Assembly: GCA_036346265.1 (NCBI GenBank)
Contig: CM070700.1
Span: forward strand, 25,779,862-25,843,861
Origin: Melocanna baccifera
Lineage: Eukaryota; Streptophyta; Magnoliopsida; Poales; Poaceae
DNA: 64,000 nucleotides
Reading direction: 5' to 3'
Below, one piece after another: positions 45,814 to 59,583 of the stretch (positions within the stretch are counted from its first letter, which is position 1; each line of letters starts with the position of its first letter). The position numbers were made by a program, and so were the translations under genes. The notes under the pieces are model-generated. The model had not been told where the DNA came from, ran no database searches, and saw only the letters and a list, made by a program, of their open reading frames with translations.

Positions 45814-48800
45814 CTAATCCACCTCCATGCCATTGTTTGAGCTTCTTGGCATACATCTTGCATGGACTATGGGTGCAAGCTCTTCACTCTCGATGCTGTC
45901 CCCACAGCTGCCTTCTACCTTCGAGCAATCAAAATAGACCGCATCCTTGTACATCCAGTCACCCCTCTCAATGGAATAAATGTCATCAAATGGCTCCCCA
46001 CATAGTGCACATATAATCTGGCTCTCATCTGCAGGAACCATAAACTCACAAACTTCCTCTGCAGAGCCCAAACCTGCATCAGAAGCAACAGACTCCAGGA
46101 AGCTGTTCTGCACTTCACGTGATCCATCAATCCAATTGTTCTTGCTAGGGTACCACCTTTCAGGTGCGATACCAGTACTTCTAGTCTCAAACTGCCTCGA
46201 TCCATGGCACGCGGTGTGCACATTGAGCTCCTCTTCATGTTTGAATCTTAGACCACATGTTTGGCATTGATGGCTATGGTCATCAAAGAGGCTGCTGATC
46301 ACATGCGCATGGTATTTGCGAAGCATCTCAGGCTTGAACTCAAGGCCGATAAGGTCTGACATCTTTATTTCCGCAGATTGGGGCAACAGCATCCTTGTTG
46401 GGGCAGATGAATCTCGATTAGATGTCTCCTTGCTAACTGAAGGCTGGACAATTGACAAAGGTGTAGCTGAAGCAGTGACGTCTGGTGTGTTCAGACTTGA
46501 TTTACTGGGCTGCTGTGGAACTGCAGCAGATGAATCAGTGGACGGTGAAGAAATTAATCCCTTTGCAACTAGGGAAGTGAGAAGACTTGAGAGTGGTGCA
46601 GCTTTCTCAGCAGTCTGTGTTGTCGGGCAAACAAGCGATGAAGAAGGTGGTGGACCTGGTGGCAAAGGTGGGCGCACAGAGTTTGGTGCCTGAGACTTTG
46701 AAGTGGCATTTTCAGTAGCTGGAAGTTGCAGCGACGAGGAAGTAGCTGGAAGAGATGTCAAAACATGCGGAGGTCGCCCACTTGGAAGAGGCTGCTGTAC
46801 CTTCAAGCTAGCAAGATTGCTGGGGTTATTCGGTTTGAATCCACTTTTTATAAGACCAGCCAACAAATTACTAGCGCTTATATGATCTGAGCTCAAATGG
46901 GTGGAATCACTGGGCAAGGAGATTTCTTCAGGCTGCTGATGTCCCATGCCAGCTGAAAGAGGCAGCTGGGCAATCAGCGATGGAGAATTTTCATGTGAGA
47001 AGCTTGTCTGCAGTTGATCAAATGGCTTGAGATGTGGCTTAGACCGCAAGGTAGGGTGCTTTTGGGTCTGCTGGGGAGCCTGTGATGCGGTTACCTGCAG
47101 ACCAGGCCGACCCTGAGAAAGTGCAGCATTTTGAACCAAGGCATGAGCTCTTTGATTATATTCTTCCTGAGGATTTTGACCCGATTGCGAGGATGGTATG
47201 GGAGCTGCAGAACCTGGGGAACTCTGGCGTGCAAAGTTCGCAGTAGATGAAGGTGAATGGACAGGTGGTGAGGAAGATGACCAATATCTATGTTTTTGCT
47301 GCCCAAAAGTCTCAGTTGATCTTGTCGGTACACTAGTTACACTTTCTAGGCTTGATTGTCCAGCATAGGCTCCTAGTAATCCAACAGGTACAGATGAAGT
47401 GATGCCTGCTGACAAGGTTCCAGAATAAATGGTAGACATGTCTGCTGACTGATTGGAAAACCTTGATATCCTAGGATCTGGCCCGATGTCTGGGAAAGTT
47501 TTTTCCTCGGATAACCAGAGTGACAAACCACAAGATGCTGGGATCTGTTGTCCTTCAGGCCGCATTTCCCTATCGATTCTTGGTTCCACCTCACGCTTAG
47601 CATGAAGGAACTCTTCATGATCCTGAACAATTAAAAAAAATCAGATCATAATCATCTCTTCCAAATATAGTGCAAAGGTAGAATAGATATGCAGAAAATT
47701 TAGCATAGCACACGTTGAAAGTTAAGGTTTTGAGAAATATTATAGATTGCAAAGTTGGAAGCACGCCAGCAGTTAAAAACATTTCTGACTATTGTGTACT
47801 GCGTATACTTTTCCAATAGTTTTTCTCCACATACCATATATGCTGCTATTCTTCTATCTTGGCCTGTTGCATGTCCAAATCTTGGGAAGATATCTAGTTT
47901 GTGCGAGTCGGGCTCCAAATGGTCTCCGAGCTCTGCCCATTTAACCCTTTGAAAGCTTGCAACATTGCCATCATCAGCCATCCATTCTCCTTTTCTTGCA
48001 GAACTGGTACCTCCATAATCTGCCCCTTGAGAACGTACATCATCCCACATGTACTCTTCTTCCTCAGAGTTCTTCCAGCTTTTGTTAGATGATGGCCTAC
48101 CAATCCTTACAGAATTACTGACAGGAGTTGGGAGAAGTGCACTGTCCAAATGTACAGATCCTGATGGCTGAACATCCTTGTTTGCATAAAAATTGTTCCG
48201 TCTGTCAAATTGTTCTTCAGAAGAACCAACACCAGTATAATATGGTCCCCCAATTCCATCTTGGCCTTTGGATTTTGAGCGAACTTGACCAGCTCCCACA
48301 ACAGGTTGTTGTGAAATGTTGGAAAATCCAAGGCCCCTCGCATCTCTATCTGGCTTTTCATGAATAGGATTTCTAAAAGGGTCCTTTTGGGTGCGCTGTA
48401 AGTTCTGCACATCATAGTCAAAACATATCAGAAAAAAACATGCAAAAAAAAAAAGGAGTCTAAGCACTTTTTTCTGGCTATTTACATGTAGAAATTACAA
48501 AGAGCAAGCAAAGAACTTACAGGCCTAGAGTTCATAACATCCAGCCGTCGCCCTGCACTGCTATCAATAGATATCCTGTTAGCCCTCTCAATATCATCAC
48601 CAGTATCAGAGATTAAAGCTGTCTTGGCAGCAGCTCCCAGAAGTCCCTGTCCAAATTGAGGGAAATCAGTATCAAGAATAAAATCACATAAGGGACAGCA
48701 GAATAGAATGTGTGTGTGTTTTATGAGAACAGTATCACTGTTTTAATTTGTCTCTCAGAGGTCAAAGCAGTGAATAGCTCCATTAGAAAACTTAAATAAG

Positions 48801-50924
48801 AACATGTTGCTTGCCTTATTTGGTTGTTGGAGCTGCTGCCTTGCTTCTAAATATTTTGGATTTACATGAATGCTGTGGGATGGGCGCTGGGATTGAGAAT
48901 CAGGCTTCGATGGTGCAGCACCTGATGATCCGTTGGCAGATGATTGAAAACGAAGTTCCTTTTCAATCACTTGCAGTGAAGCTGGAGAAAACACTCCTTT
49001 CCATGTACCAAAAAGGTGCCTCATGCTATTATGTACAGAAGGGTCAACCTGTCTGTAAGCCTTGCAGAACACCTACAGTAACAAAGAATAACCAAAGAAA
49101 ACTAAGGCTCAATAGGATGTCCAAATCACACTCATCTCATAAGAAAAGAAACTAAGGTTCATTAGGTTGCCATGAAGGTGGTTATCTCAAGTAAAAAATG
49201 ATAAAGTATTAAAATGGACAAGATCAGATGCTAACCTCAGGTAATCTTGCAGAAAAATGTTTAACATAATCTTTTCCGATATTCTTGACAATACTGTCAA
49301 GAAGATAAAGAGATGGTAACTTCTGTTCACTTGGAACCTACAAACACAGGCAACCATAAAATGAAATAGACATACCAGCTCCACATATAATGGAATGCAT
49401 TACATAGACAATTGTTACAGGTTTACATGAGAGAGAGAGAGAGAGGAAAGGAAATGGTAATACAAGGCAACAGGAGAAAACCTTTCAGAGGTCAATCTGA
49501 TTCACTAACTGTGTCTGTAAGAGTAGAACACTGGCAAATGTGCTTCACGACAGAACAATACAAGCATTCTTTACATGACCACCATACTAGAGATGGCCCA
49601 ATGTTTCTCTCCTTAGTGACATTAGTGAGTTACCCCTATTTCTGGAGAAGTTTATTTTTCTTTTTATAATACAAGAGATGAGAACAAAACGAGCCTAGCT
49701 GAAATGCTAGATCCAGCAGTAGCTTCCCCAACCTGAGGAGAGCAGCAAGATTACAAAAGAGGAAGGAAACACACAAATGAAAGCCATTTCATTGCCCAGC
49801 AACTATCCAAAAACAGCAAGGAGAAGGCACAGTGTATGCCACATCAGAGGTGTAGTGTTTCCTCATCCTTTCGTCATTCCATTTATACAGTTTCATCTTT
49901 ACACAAACATATCATAAGAGTTCAAACTAATCTGCGGACCAGATAGTGGAAGAGTAGGAATGAGATTGTTGCAAAGCCTGGTTCATTTCCAACCATTAGC
50001 CAATAATTCTTTGATGTTTTTAGTATCACTGAGTGCTGATGTAGCCCTCATATTACCAAAGGGTGATTCAAACTGTTAACATTAGTATTTCTTTTGCCAT
50101 GCCACAGGAATCTGAAATTCATACTGTGAATGACCCCTTGGTTGGAAAATCACCATACAATGCCTTGGAAAAGGAGTCCATCAAGGAACTTCACAACCGT
50201 AAAGCATTTAAAACCATGCGCATTAGCACCACACATGAGAGACACACACACACACTGAGAGAGAGAGAGAGATTCAATCCACAATGATTTTTTGTAACGT
50301 ATGTCAACAGAAACAAAATGAAGCAATTTAGCGAATATTAGGTCAAACCGCATTCATTTTTGCACCAATTTGTACACACGACACAACCCTTGGCAACATC
50401 ACAACACAGCGATCTTGATTAGCTATCATGTAGACTACAATACAAGATGGTCGTTCATCCAACAACATCTACTGTATCTAGCACAAGATATACACGGTAC
50501 TACTACTTGTCGGCGCCTTAGTTTTACATGACGAGACAAGAGGGGGGGCAGCGTTAGCGTAAGAGGAGAAGTCAAAGGCAAAGGTCACCTCGAGGATGTT
50601 GGCACAGATGAGGGAGGCGATGGCCTTGGCGGCGTGGAGGTTCTCGCCGGCGATGATGGTGAGGTTGGTGATGATGGGCTTGGAGTTGAAGGTGAGCTCC
50701 CCGAGCGCCGCCCGGTACTGCGCGACCAGCTCGTCCACCTGAGCCTGCTCGAGGCTCGCGGCGGCGCTGCCATTGGTGGCAGCGCCGGAGCTGCCGTAAG
50801 ATGTGGGATCCAGCGCGGCGGGCGGCGGAGGCTGCGCGAGGCGCGGCTTCTTGGCGCGGGGGTCGGAGGCGGCGGATCTGCGGGCGGAGGAGGAGGTCTC
50901 CATGGGGGAGGCGGAGGCGCGCAT
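45814..50924 (-). CDS. PCFS4: PCF11-like cleavage/polyadenylation factor (PCFS4 type), six exons
   Basis: Exons: 50924-50589, 49337-49236, 49072-48815, 48646-48521, 48404-47835 and 47622-45814; joined in phase they give 1066 residues. The start is ATG at 50924 (MRASASPMET). Residues about 62-190 form the CID that binds the RNA polymerase II C-terminal tail (ELVAQYRAALGELTFNSKPI, LPSLYLLDSIVKNIGKDYVK, VFCKAYRQVDPSVHNSMRHL). A Ser/Pro/Gln-rich middle follows. Near the C-terminus is a zinc finger (CQTCGLRFKHEEELNVHTAC) and a second Cys pair region (ICALCGEPFDDIYSIERGDW). Family members work in mRNA 3'-end processing; Arabidopsis PCFS4 promotes flowering through FCA processing. Intron 3 begins with GC (48814-48813) instead of GT. 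The gene is convergent with ADT. All exons keep frame, so it looks intact. Confidence 0.92.
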
Positions 50925-53592
50925 GGTGGCCGGCGAGCTAGGGTTTGGGGGGCATGGGGGAGTTAGGGTTTGCGAGAGAGGGAGAGGCGGCTTGGCTAAT
51001 CGAGTCGAGTAGGGTGGGGGAATTTGGGGTGGGACTTGGAAGTGGACGCGAGTGAGGAGGAGCTCCGATTTTGATTTGATTTGGTTCGAGCGTTTCGCGG
51101 AGGGGAAGCCCCCGCCCGCCACGTACCGTACGTGTGAGGGTGAAGAAGAGCAGGAGGACGCGGGGCCGTAGGGAAGGCGGGCGGCTGGCATTTCATCACC
51201 TAAAGGGGCCCCTCCCAGTTCATGGAAGTTTCTGTGGCCGCTCCAACTCCTTTACCTTTCTGACTTTCGGTTTTAGAAAACTAGAAGAAGCGAAAAGCTA
51301 TTTAAATTACATTGATTTTTAATGTTAGCTTTTTTATTTTTATTTTGAATTATTTTTTTATTTCTTTACATTATCTATAAAGAAATAACGGTGTTTTTCT
51401 TTTTCTATTTTTTATTCTTTTTGATTGAATAACTAAAAAATCAATACTTGTTATAGTATAATTTCAATCAAAAATAAAATCTGAAGCTAAAACCGGTTGG
51501 AGACACCTATTCATTTCCATCTCAATGAAGGAGGAAAAACTGACACGAAATACTCCATCCCTCTGTTTTAAAATACGTCTATTTTATTTTAACAGAAATC
51601 AAAACTCCCTCTCATCCTCCCTCGGCCATCCTCCACGCTGCCGTTAGGCGGGCACCTCGCTAACTGGCAGCACCATTGCGAACGATCGCTGCTGTGCGTT
51701 GGACCGATGCAACCCTTGGTGCTAAGAATCACTAAAATATTATGCCCAGTAGAGCTCTGCCCACTCCACATGCTTGGCGTCACCACTGCGAAGAATCACT
51801 AAAATATTAGTGTCAGACAAAAGTATTTCAACGAATCGCTAAACTGTTATCATGGAACAGAGGGAGTTCTTCGTTTGCTCATGGAGTTTGCTAGGCACCT
51901 GCCAAGACACCTTTCGTAAGTGTAGCTTGGCGCAGATGATCTTCCGCCGTTTGCCAGAATGGTTATGATGTTCAAACTCTATGGGAACAGGGAATAGTTT
52001 CATGGATGCACCACATTGGTTCATATAAGCTGCTTGGAAATCCTCCTTTCTAAAAAGGGCATCAGGTTAGAAGGAACTGAATTCTTGAATCAAATTAAAC
52101 GCATGTATCCATCAAAATTATATGTATAGCAACCCCGATGACAATCAAAACATTCGATCAGGCCAAATGTTTCTGCTTCACAGTCCAAATATCTAGCCAT
52201 CCATGAACCCAGACCCCACAAGGGCATTAAGCACGAAGTCACGGTCTCCAGGTTCGCCGGAGATTGCTGATAACTGTGGTACAAATCGACAGGTAAAAGG
52301 ACTATTACTCAGCTAATTTTTAATCATGTTACAAGGACACCGCATAATACAACACATTACAAGATCTGAAGAAACGGACAATACAGACATACAGCAATAT
52401 CTACAGTACCGCTTGCTCCAGGACAGTATCAGAATTGAAGGCCTGAGGCCAGAGTCGGCCAAAACTTTTCTTTTCATGGCTAACTCTAGTTATATGTACT
52501 ATACAATGAAATCTAGGAAAAACTAAAATGTACACAGCATAACCAGAAGATTCTGATGTTTGAAACTCAGCATGCATTTTCCAAGTGTGATCAAGATATC
52601 ATCACAGGGGAGAATAATCCTCTTGTCGATATATGAGGCCAACAGAAAATATGTATCAGTAAAGGATGCATAAAGGCGCCATGCCACATCTCATGGATAA
52701 GTTAGCCAACCGGTTCCGTCAGATGTTCATAGAAGAAATATCCACAGATCTGCAAGTTGTTGCAGGTTTGCAGCTCATTAGCACAGCTTTCAAAGGGGGA
52801 AAAAACTACAACAGCTCGCAAATAAAGGTGGACCAGTACACAAGCACACATTGCAGTGAACTTCCAAAGCTCAATTTGTATATACAATCTAACAGGATTT
52901 TAATGAACTGACAGTCACCACAAACAAGTTACATTGAACAACATTCAGCATAGTGATGTACTATCAGTTCGGTAGCTGAATGCAATCATGCGTTACAAAT
53001 TTAAATAACAAAACCGAAAGTCCAAGGCACTGTGATTATCAGAAATATTAACAGGAACAGAAATCAGCTTAGACTAATCAAGTATCATATGTGCACTAAA
53101 AATTTCATGGAAGAATCAGTGAATTAGCACATCAGACATCATTTGGACTCGTTCCTTTACCTTGTACGCATCATAGAACATAGATTGTAGAAAAACGTGA
53201 GAAAATTGAGCATTAAGGATACAAAGACAATGGATAGTCCAACTTAATGGTTTGTGATTGATATCAAGTTATCAACATTCAACAATTCTACATTTAACTG
53301 ACATCAAAACCTTCTCTTCAAATATTCAAGTAAAGCTCACATTCAATAATTCTTGATAATATTGAACAGAAACAGGAAGCTCCAAAAACAGCAGCATACC
53401 TTATGCCATGGAGATAAGTAAAGGTACTTTTTGCTTGAAAGTGTAAATCAAGAACTCCATATTCTTAACATCAAGTAGTATTGTCAATGAATTATCCAAT
53501 AGTAGCAGGTCAAATACCAAAAAACTCCATGTTGATCTTATCATGACAAATATCAGGAAATGCTTATTTCTGTAACAGTCTAAAACTGGTTA
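50925..53592. other. 5' region of the PCF11-like gene and intergenic DNA
   Basis: 50925-51190 is GC-rich with in-frame extension upstream of the chosen ATG, probably 5' untranslated sequence (frame 51191-50925 lacks family similarity). 51200-51545 is AT-rich. A MITE lies at 51553-51867. From 51870 to 53592 nothing is recognised; the last few hundred bases may be the CTR1 3' untranslated region. An (AC)n/(GA)n tract (50238-50273) lies in intron 1 of the PCF11-like gene. Confidence 0.5.
51553..51867. mobile_element. MITE, Stowaway-like ends
   Basis: The left end CTCCATCCCTCTGTTTT and the right end GGAACAGAGGGAG are imperfect inverted repeats of the common grass CTCCCTCCGTT type. AAGAATCACTAAAATATTA occurs twice inside (about 51724 and 51791). 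Roughly 315 bp; target duplication not certain. Confidence 0.5.
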
Positions 53593-56500
53593 TCAGTCTG
53601 AACGAATCAACTGCAGCACTGGAACCTTAATTAAAGGTCTCAAAGTTTCCATAATATTGGCAAATGAGGGTCTCCACCGTGGCTCACTATAACAGACATA
53701 GCATTATTGTAGTTAGCCTTATACATCATTGCGATTAGCTTCAGAAAGGAAATATGAAAGGCATATATAGATGAAACAAAACATACTTTGCCCAGCAGGA
53801 TTCAATTAATGTAGCCACTTGAGGATTTAAACCTTTTGGGATTTCAAGCCTTCTTACTTTAAAGCCTACAGCGGCAACCACCTGTGGAAAAGCATAGTAC
53901 CATGTATAAAAGCTAAATACAGTATGATCTGCATCATCTCAGGTGTATATTTCTTGTGGATAAGCAAATTATGTTCTGGACAAATTGAATAATAAGGAAT
54001 AGTTGCATCACTTCATTAATACAGGCCCCAAATTAGATAAAGGGAATTACCTGGGCAGGATTCAGGTTACACCATGGTTGTTGCATTGTCATAAGTTCCC
54101 ATAGGATTACACCAAAACTGTAGACATCAGACTTCTCATTGGATGGTTCATCCCGGAGCACTTCAGGTGCCATCCATTCAGGCTAATATTTAAATGACAA
54201 GAAAAGCCAAAGGTGTGGAATATTCAGTGAATAGGGAAGATGAACTTGAGAAGAAATAGAAAAAGGAACTTACAGTTCCTGCCAAAGACTTGGAGGACAG
54301 GAAGGTGTTGGCTTTTAGTCGTGAAAGGCCAAAGTCACACACCTACAAATAGTTAAAAGGTTTAAGCTAAGTGGAAATCTTTGGGCTTTATTCAATAACA
54401 CGTTGTTGATAATACAAACAAATTACAAGAAAAGCTTACACAAAACTAAAAGAACAATCCATAAAATGATTACATTAACACAATCATTTCAGATGGAGAC
54501 TCTGGAAAGAATAATGTTATGACTGAACGCCCACACACTATGTCAAGTCTACAGCTATGTTAGCATTTGTTCAGGGAACTTAGTGTTAGACATGTAAATA
54601 GTCTAGAGTCTAGGGGACCACACACTTTGTATTGGCCGGTGGCCTCTTTGGGAATATACACTTCATTTCAACACTTAGCAGCTTTTGCAAGCATTTCCCA
54701 TAAATATTTTTACAGAAAATCTGAAAAGCATGACTAATGACAATCGTTATCCCTGTTCTTGTTTTTGCACAAGGCTACTGTAATAAATATGACTGCAAGC
54801 AGCAAATATCCCCACCACTACAAAATCATTACTAGAAGTGCTGTCTGTTGTCAGTAATTGAAGCCATCAAGATTAAAAGGAGGGAGAGAGAGAGAGAGGA
54901 AGATCATACAAGATTATTCTTCTATTCTATTATTCAAAATTGAACATTTTCTAAATCAGACAGTGTTACGTACAGATGTTATTGTAAGTCTAGGTGCCCG
55001 TCAGATACCCACCAAAAAGAATTCAATTGCTCCGCTCAGAAAATAACCAGTGAGAACAGGTTGAAAACAAAATCAAGATAAAAAGTATGCAAACAAAAAA
55101 CAGACAGAGTAATATGAGAAAATTGGCAACTCCACTCACAGATATCCATAACAACAATGTGGACAGCAATATTTAGCAAGATGTGTATGCCTTCTAATCA
55201 TCTGCCCTCATAAAACAAAGCAGAATATACAATTTTTAACAAAATGCAACTGGGTATATAGTTTATGAACCATACTTTCACGGTATACTTCTTGTCAACT
55301 AGAAGATTTGGAGACTTCAAATCACGATGAACAATAGGAGGGCTACGTTTATGTAGATAGTTCATTCCCTTCGCCTGTAAAGCAAGCACAGACGATTTAG
55401 GTAGTAGTATGACTGCTTTAACTTTATAGCCCGGGAAGTTAAAAAGATGTTGAGAAAACAGTTAGACAAAATGAGAGAACGTGATACCACATCAAATGCC
55501 ATGTTCAAGCGGCGTCTCTCATCCAGAACTTCCTTTGCACCACTCCTATGCAAAAGTTTATACAAGCTACCTCTGCAATGAATGAAGCGCACCACTTGTT
55601 GGAAGCAATCAAATGGGTGAACTCCAAGTATTATCGTATGGAATTATTATGCAAAATAAAGGAATAACTAAAAGGCACATTCATACCTTGACAAGTATTC
55701 TGTAACTATTGATAAGTTTGGAGGTTCAGTAACAGCACCCATGAATAGAACAATATTTGGATGTCTCAAACTTTTCATTATTGAAATCTACCACATATAA
55801 AAAAGCACTCATAAGGTGACTAATATGGACTAATATGGACGGGGATGCTCCTTAAAGGAATAAACACCATCTGGATATAGAACATAATTGCTAGTAATCA
55901 TTCATTGAAGAATTGTAGAGCTGACAACAAAGCAAAGTTCAAAGTCGTTTATAAGATCAACCCACGCAAAAGTGTGTTCAACAAACCTCTCTCATAAATT
56001 CCCTGAAGCGATCTGGATGAAAATCCTGCTGCATAAGTATCTTCACAGCAACATCCTGCGGCAATAGAGAGTCGATTGAAATATTGAGGCGAAAAACATT
56101 CAGCAGTCAGCACAAAGGGCTCACTCAGAGTTAAAACAAACTAGGACCAAAAAACTCAAATGATGAATGCTGTGGTGCACTATTAGGAGTTTAGGAATTA
56201 TAGAAGAAAGTCAATCAAAATGAAGAATCCAAAGGAACAATCTTTTCCTATCGTCAGTTGCAACTTATCAATAAATAAAGCATATAAAAGGCATACCGAT
56301 CCATTCCAGTCAGCACGATGAACTGTTCCAAAAGAACCTGGAAAGAAAGTTTACAGAAATCATGAAATTGTTCTTTCCATAGGGTACACATCAAGATTTA
56401 ACATGCAAATACTCAACCATAACTTAAAAATGATTCAAATGCTAAGATTGCTAGTGCAATAGATTACATAGATCTATTAGCAGATAGACAAAAAGATATT

Positions 56501-59500
56501 CTTTTTTCCTTTTGGCAATGGACTAGAAAAGGCTGAACTTCCAAGTTTTGCTTGCGCTTGTTACCTGCTCCAATCTTCTCTTTTAAAACCAGCTCATTCC
56601 ATGGAATGATCAGATCATCAACAGCAAGAGACAGATCGCTGACTGTACTCCATAGTTGTTGATGCCCATCAATTAATTTAAACTCTTTCTTTTTATCAGT
56701 TTTCACATTGGAGGAAGTAATAAGTGGCAAAACCTCCCTAGGAGCTTCTGGCAGAATAATGTCCGACTTCATAGCTGCTTGTCCTACATCATCATAAAAC
56801 ATTGACTTAAGACAACTATGCAAACATATGCAAGTAAAATGTGCAGGCTACTGTTTAAAATTTCGAACTTTCCAGCACAGGCTGCAAAGTGGAGACCTTG
56901 GGGTTCATTATCTGTTGTGCAGTTGCATGTCCATGTAACATGGAACAAAAAGGAAGCCCCTATCTAATGTCAAAACATAAGGAAATAGTTTGTTTCAAGA
57001 AGCCCAGGAGAATATCATGAGCTATTACCTTTCATTGGCACCCAACTGCTCATAATCTCATCTCCTGCATCATGTTTCTTAGAATCCGGTTGGTCCACAG
57101 CAACTGCTGCACTGCAAGCAGAACCTGAAAAATGAAGAATGTGGTTTATGTCACACCTGAAAAATGAAATTCTCCTAGATGAAGACCCTATGTTTCGCTG
57201 GCCTATAGCAACTGCTTATTTGATGGACAATCATATATGTAAAACATGAGGAACAAAGTTAAGGCAAAGTCGGTAACTAACAACCTGTGGAAGCATCACT
57301 GAACAAAAGATTGAGTGAGTGGCAATCTGAGAAATATTGCTTGGCAACCGAGCTGAAATTTGAAGTGATCTCCAATGACCTAAATTTTGGAGGACGGAGA
57401 GGTGAGGGCACAGATAGTGAGTAGGGACCATTGACGAAGGAATCAGGATCAGATAACTGGCCTGGATCCCCAATTAAATTAACCAAGCATTCCCTGTCAA
57501 AATGAAAATAACAATAGAGAATTATCAAGATACACAATAGTCAACATCAAATAAATCAATCGACAGTATCAAAATAAGTTAATAACAAGTAGATAAGGCA
57601 AATCTTCCATATGCCAACAAGCTTGAGTTATCCTGGTCATCATTTCTTGTATACAAGTGACACTTCAAATAACATGCCCAGTTGCCCACGTAAGATCTCC
57701 AAAGTGGAGGTATCTGGGGAACAGATAATAGCTCAGGTATTAAAAGGATCATAGTTCACATATCTTGAGAAGGCATGTACCTTTCAAGCCCAAAGCGTAC
57801 AAGACAGGAGGAGGCATCATCACTTTTACAGTATTTACAACCCTTGACTACTCTGCATGGGACATTGACTTTATCTGCTAACATCTGCAATAAATAGACT
57901 TCAATAAGTAATGACTCAAAGTACTAAAAAATGATAATTTATTCATTCCTAACCAAGCTACGTGTTATAAAACGCATGACAGAAATATAAGATCAAAAGA
58001 ATGGAAGACGGGATTTACGGCAGACATTTGGTATCAAAGCATTTACAAGTGTTCACAAATCCTGACAGAGAAATGAAATTCTTTACTGAAACTTTTGTTG
58101 CGGTTTTTTTTTGTGGTGCAAATTTTCACAAAATGGACAAGCAGGAAAGTAACTTAAAACGGCAAACGTACTTTAAATAGCAAAGAGCGGTGCTTGCAGA
58201 GGCCAATAGGTAGCTTTCCCAGATGAAGCACAATAGATCCTGTACTTGACTTGATAGCCTCACTGCACTCTTTCCAGCGTGAATGCAAGTTTTCTTCATT
58301 GGAAGTTGTACCCCTTGGTGAACGAAAAAAACATATACTGGAAGTTTCAAAACCCACAGAAACCAGACCAAATTAAAAAGCGCTGAGGAGCTTAGTGATA
58401 CAAATACTTACCCCATTCTGGAAGATACAAGTTTGGCTAATTGATTCACCGCATCTTTCATGTCAGCAGAACTGGCCAAAAATCTTGAAGCATAACTCTC
58501 CAGCATACCTAAATCAAAATCAGTTCTTCTATCGATGAGAATCACTTGAATGGAAGAATCATCAGGACGGACAGACTTCAGCGATTCCATGGATGGTATG
58601 CGGTTCTCTTCGTGTACATCAGTGCACAGCGACCACACAAAGGGGTCCATGCCATGAATCAAGTAAAATCCATCTGGTATTGTATTGTTGTACGATAAGG
58701 TGCCATTTACCTAAAAAGTTAAGAGAGCAGACATGAAGAGTTTTGGAAATAAGATACCGGTTTTAGGAGTGATAGTACACGAGAGCAATGCAGAAGATAA
58801 GAGATGCTACAGACAGCTAAGATCACCCCAATAGAACAATAAGGTCGTTCCGATAGAGAATACACTGCATTATAATCGCGTGGAATCTGTATCCGCAAAG
58901 TTGTTGTGTTCTGAAATAGCAAAATCCTTACAGTAGAATAGGCGGCAACTAGAATCAACTACAGGAAACGGTTCATATGAGCAGAACTTTACAAGATCAC
59001 TGAGCGTGCCTTCCACCAAAGTGTAGCGTTCTGAGCTCCTTAAATCACTCACTCATAAGCCCTCCCAATCAAACATGCGCGATCATACTGACCAGGAAGT
59101 ATCACTAATGTAATCAATTACTAGTATAGGAACAAAAGCGAGTGAAGGAAGCTATGAGATGACCCAGAAGCGATGCGACAGGGACTCGGCAGAGGGCGTG
59201 GGCGGCGCGAGCGGGAAGGCCCTCCCGCTGCCGCTGCCGCTTCCGGAGTCGCCGGGGTCGAGGAACCCCGGGTCGGCAGCGCAGGCGGCGTCGGCGCAGA
59301 GCCGGAGCGCGAGCGCGAGCTGCAGTTGGTACGTCTCCTCCGCCTGCTGCGCCCAGCTCTTGCAGGGCGAGCCCCCCGCCCCTGCCGACGATCCATCGCC
59401 AGCGCCGGCGGCAGCGCCGGCAGAGGTGGGGGGCAGGTGGAAGGGGTAGTCGCTGGAGGCGGAGAGGGAGCTGCCGGCGCCGTAGCTGCTGCCGCTGGAC

Positions 59501-59583
59501 TGGCGCTGCAGGACGGCGGCGTCGTCGCGGAACTGCGAGAGGAGGGAGTAGCTTGTGCGGCGGCCGGAGACGGGGAGGTCCAT
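53593..59583 (-). CDS. CTR1: CTR1-like Raf-type MAPKKK, 16 exons
   Basis: Exons (minus): 59583-59164, 58710-58412, 58313-58172, 57884-57781, 57493-57285, 57124-57029, 56783-56565, 56337-56297, 56055-55987, 55787-55687, 55572-55488, 55374-55276, 54342-54274, 54182-54051, 53881-53787, 53686-53593. All have gt...ag borders and the sum is 758 codons. N-terminus: MDLPVSGRRTSYSLL, and KSWAQQAEETYQLQLALALR with SLSHRFWV, the CTR1/EDR1 signature region. Regulatory half: GFYLIHGMDPFVWSLC and PIGLCKHRSLLFK. Kinase about 488-745: G-loop KIGAGSFGTV, Lys515 in DVAVKIL, HRDLKSPNLLVD (Asp613), CDFGLSRL, SLAGTPEWMAPEVL. CTR1 sits with ethylene receptors at the ER and represses EIN2. Slightly shorter than Arabidopsis CTR1. 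It looks intact. EDR1-type kinases are the alternative. Confidence 0.94.
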
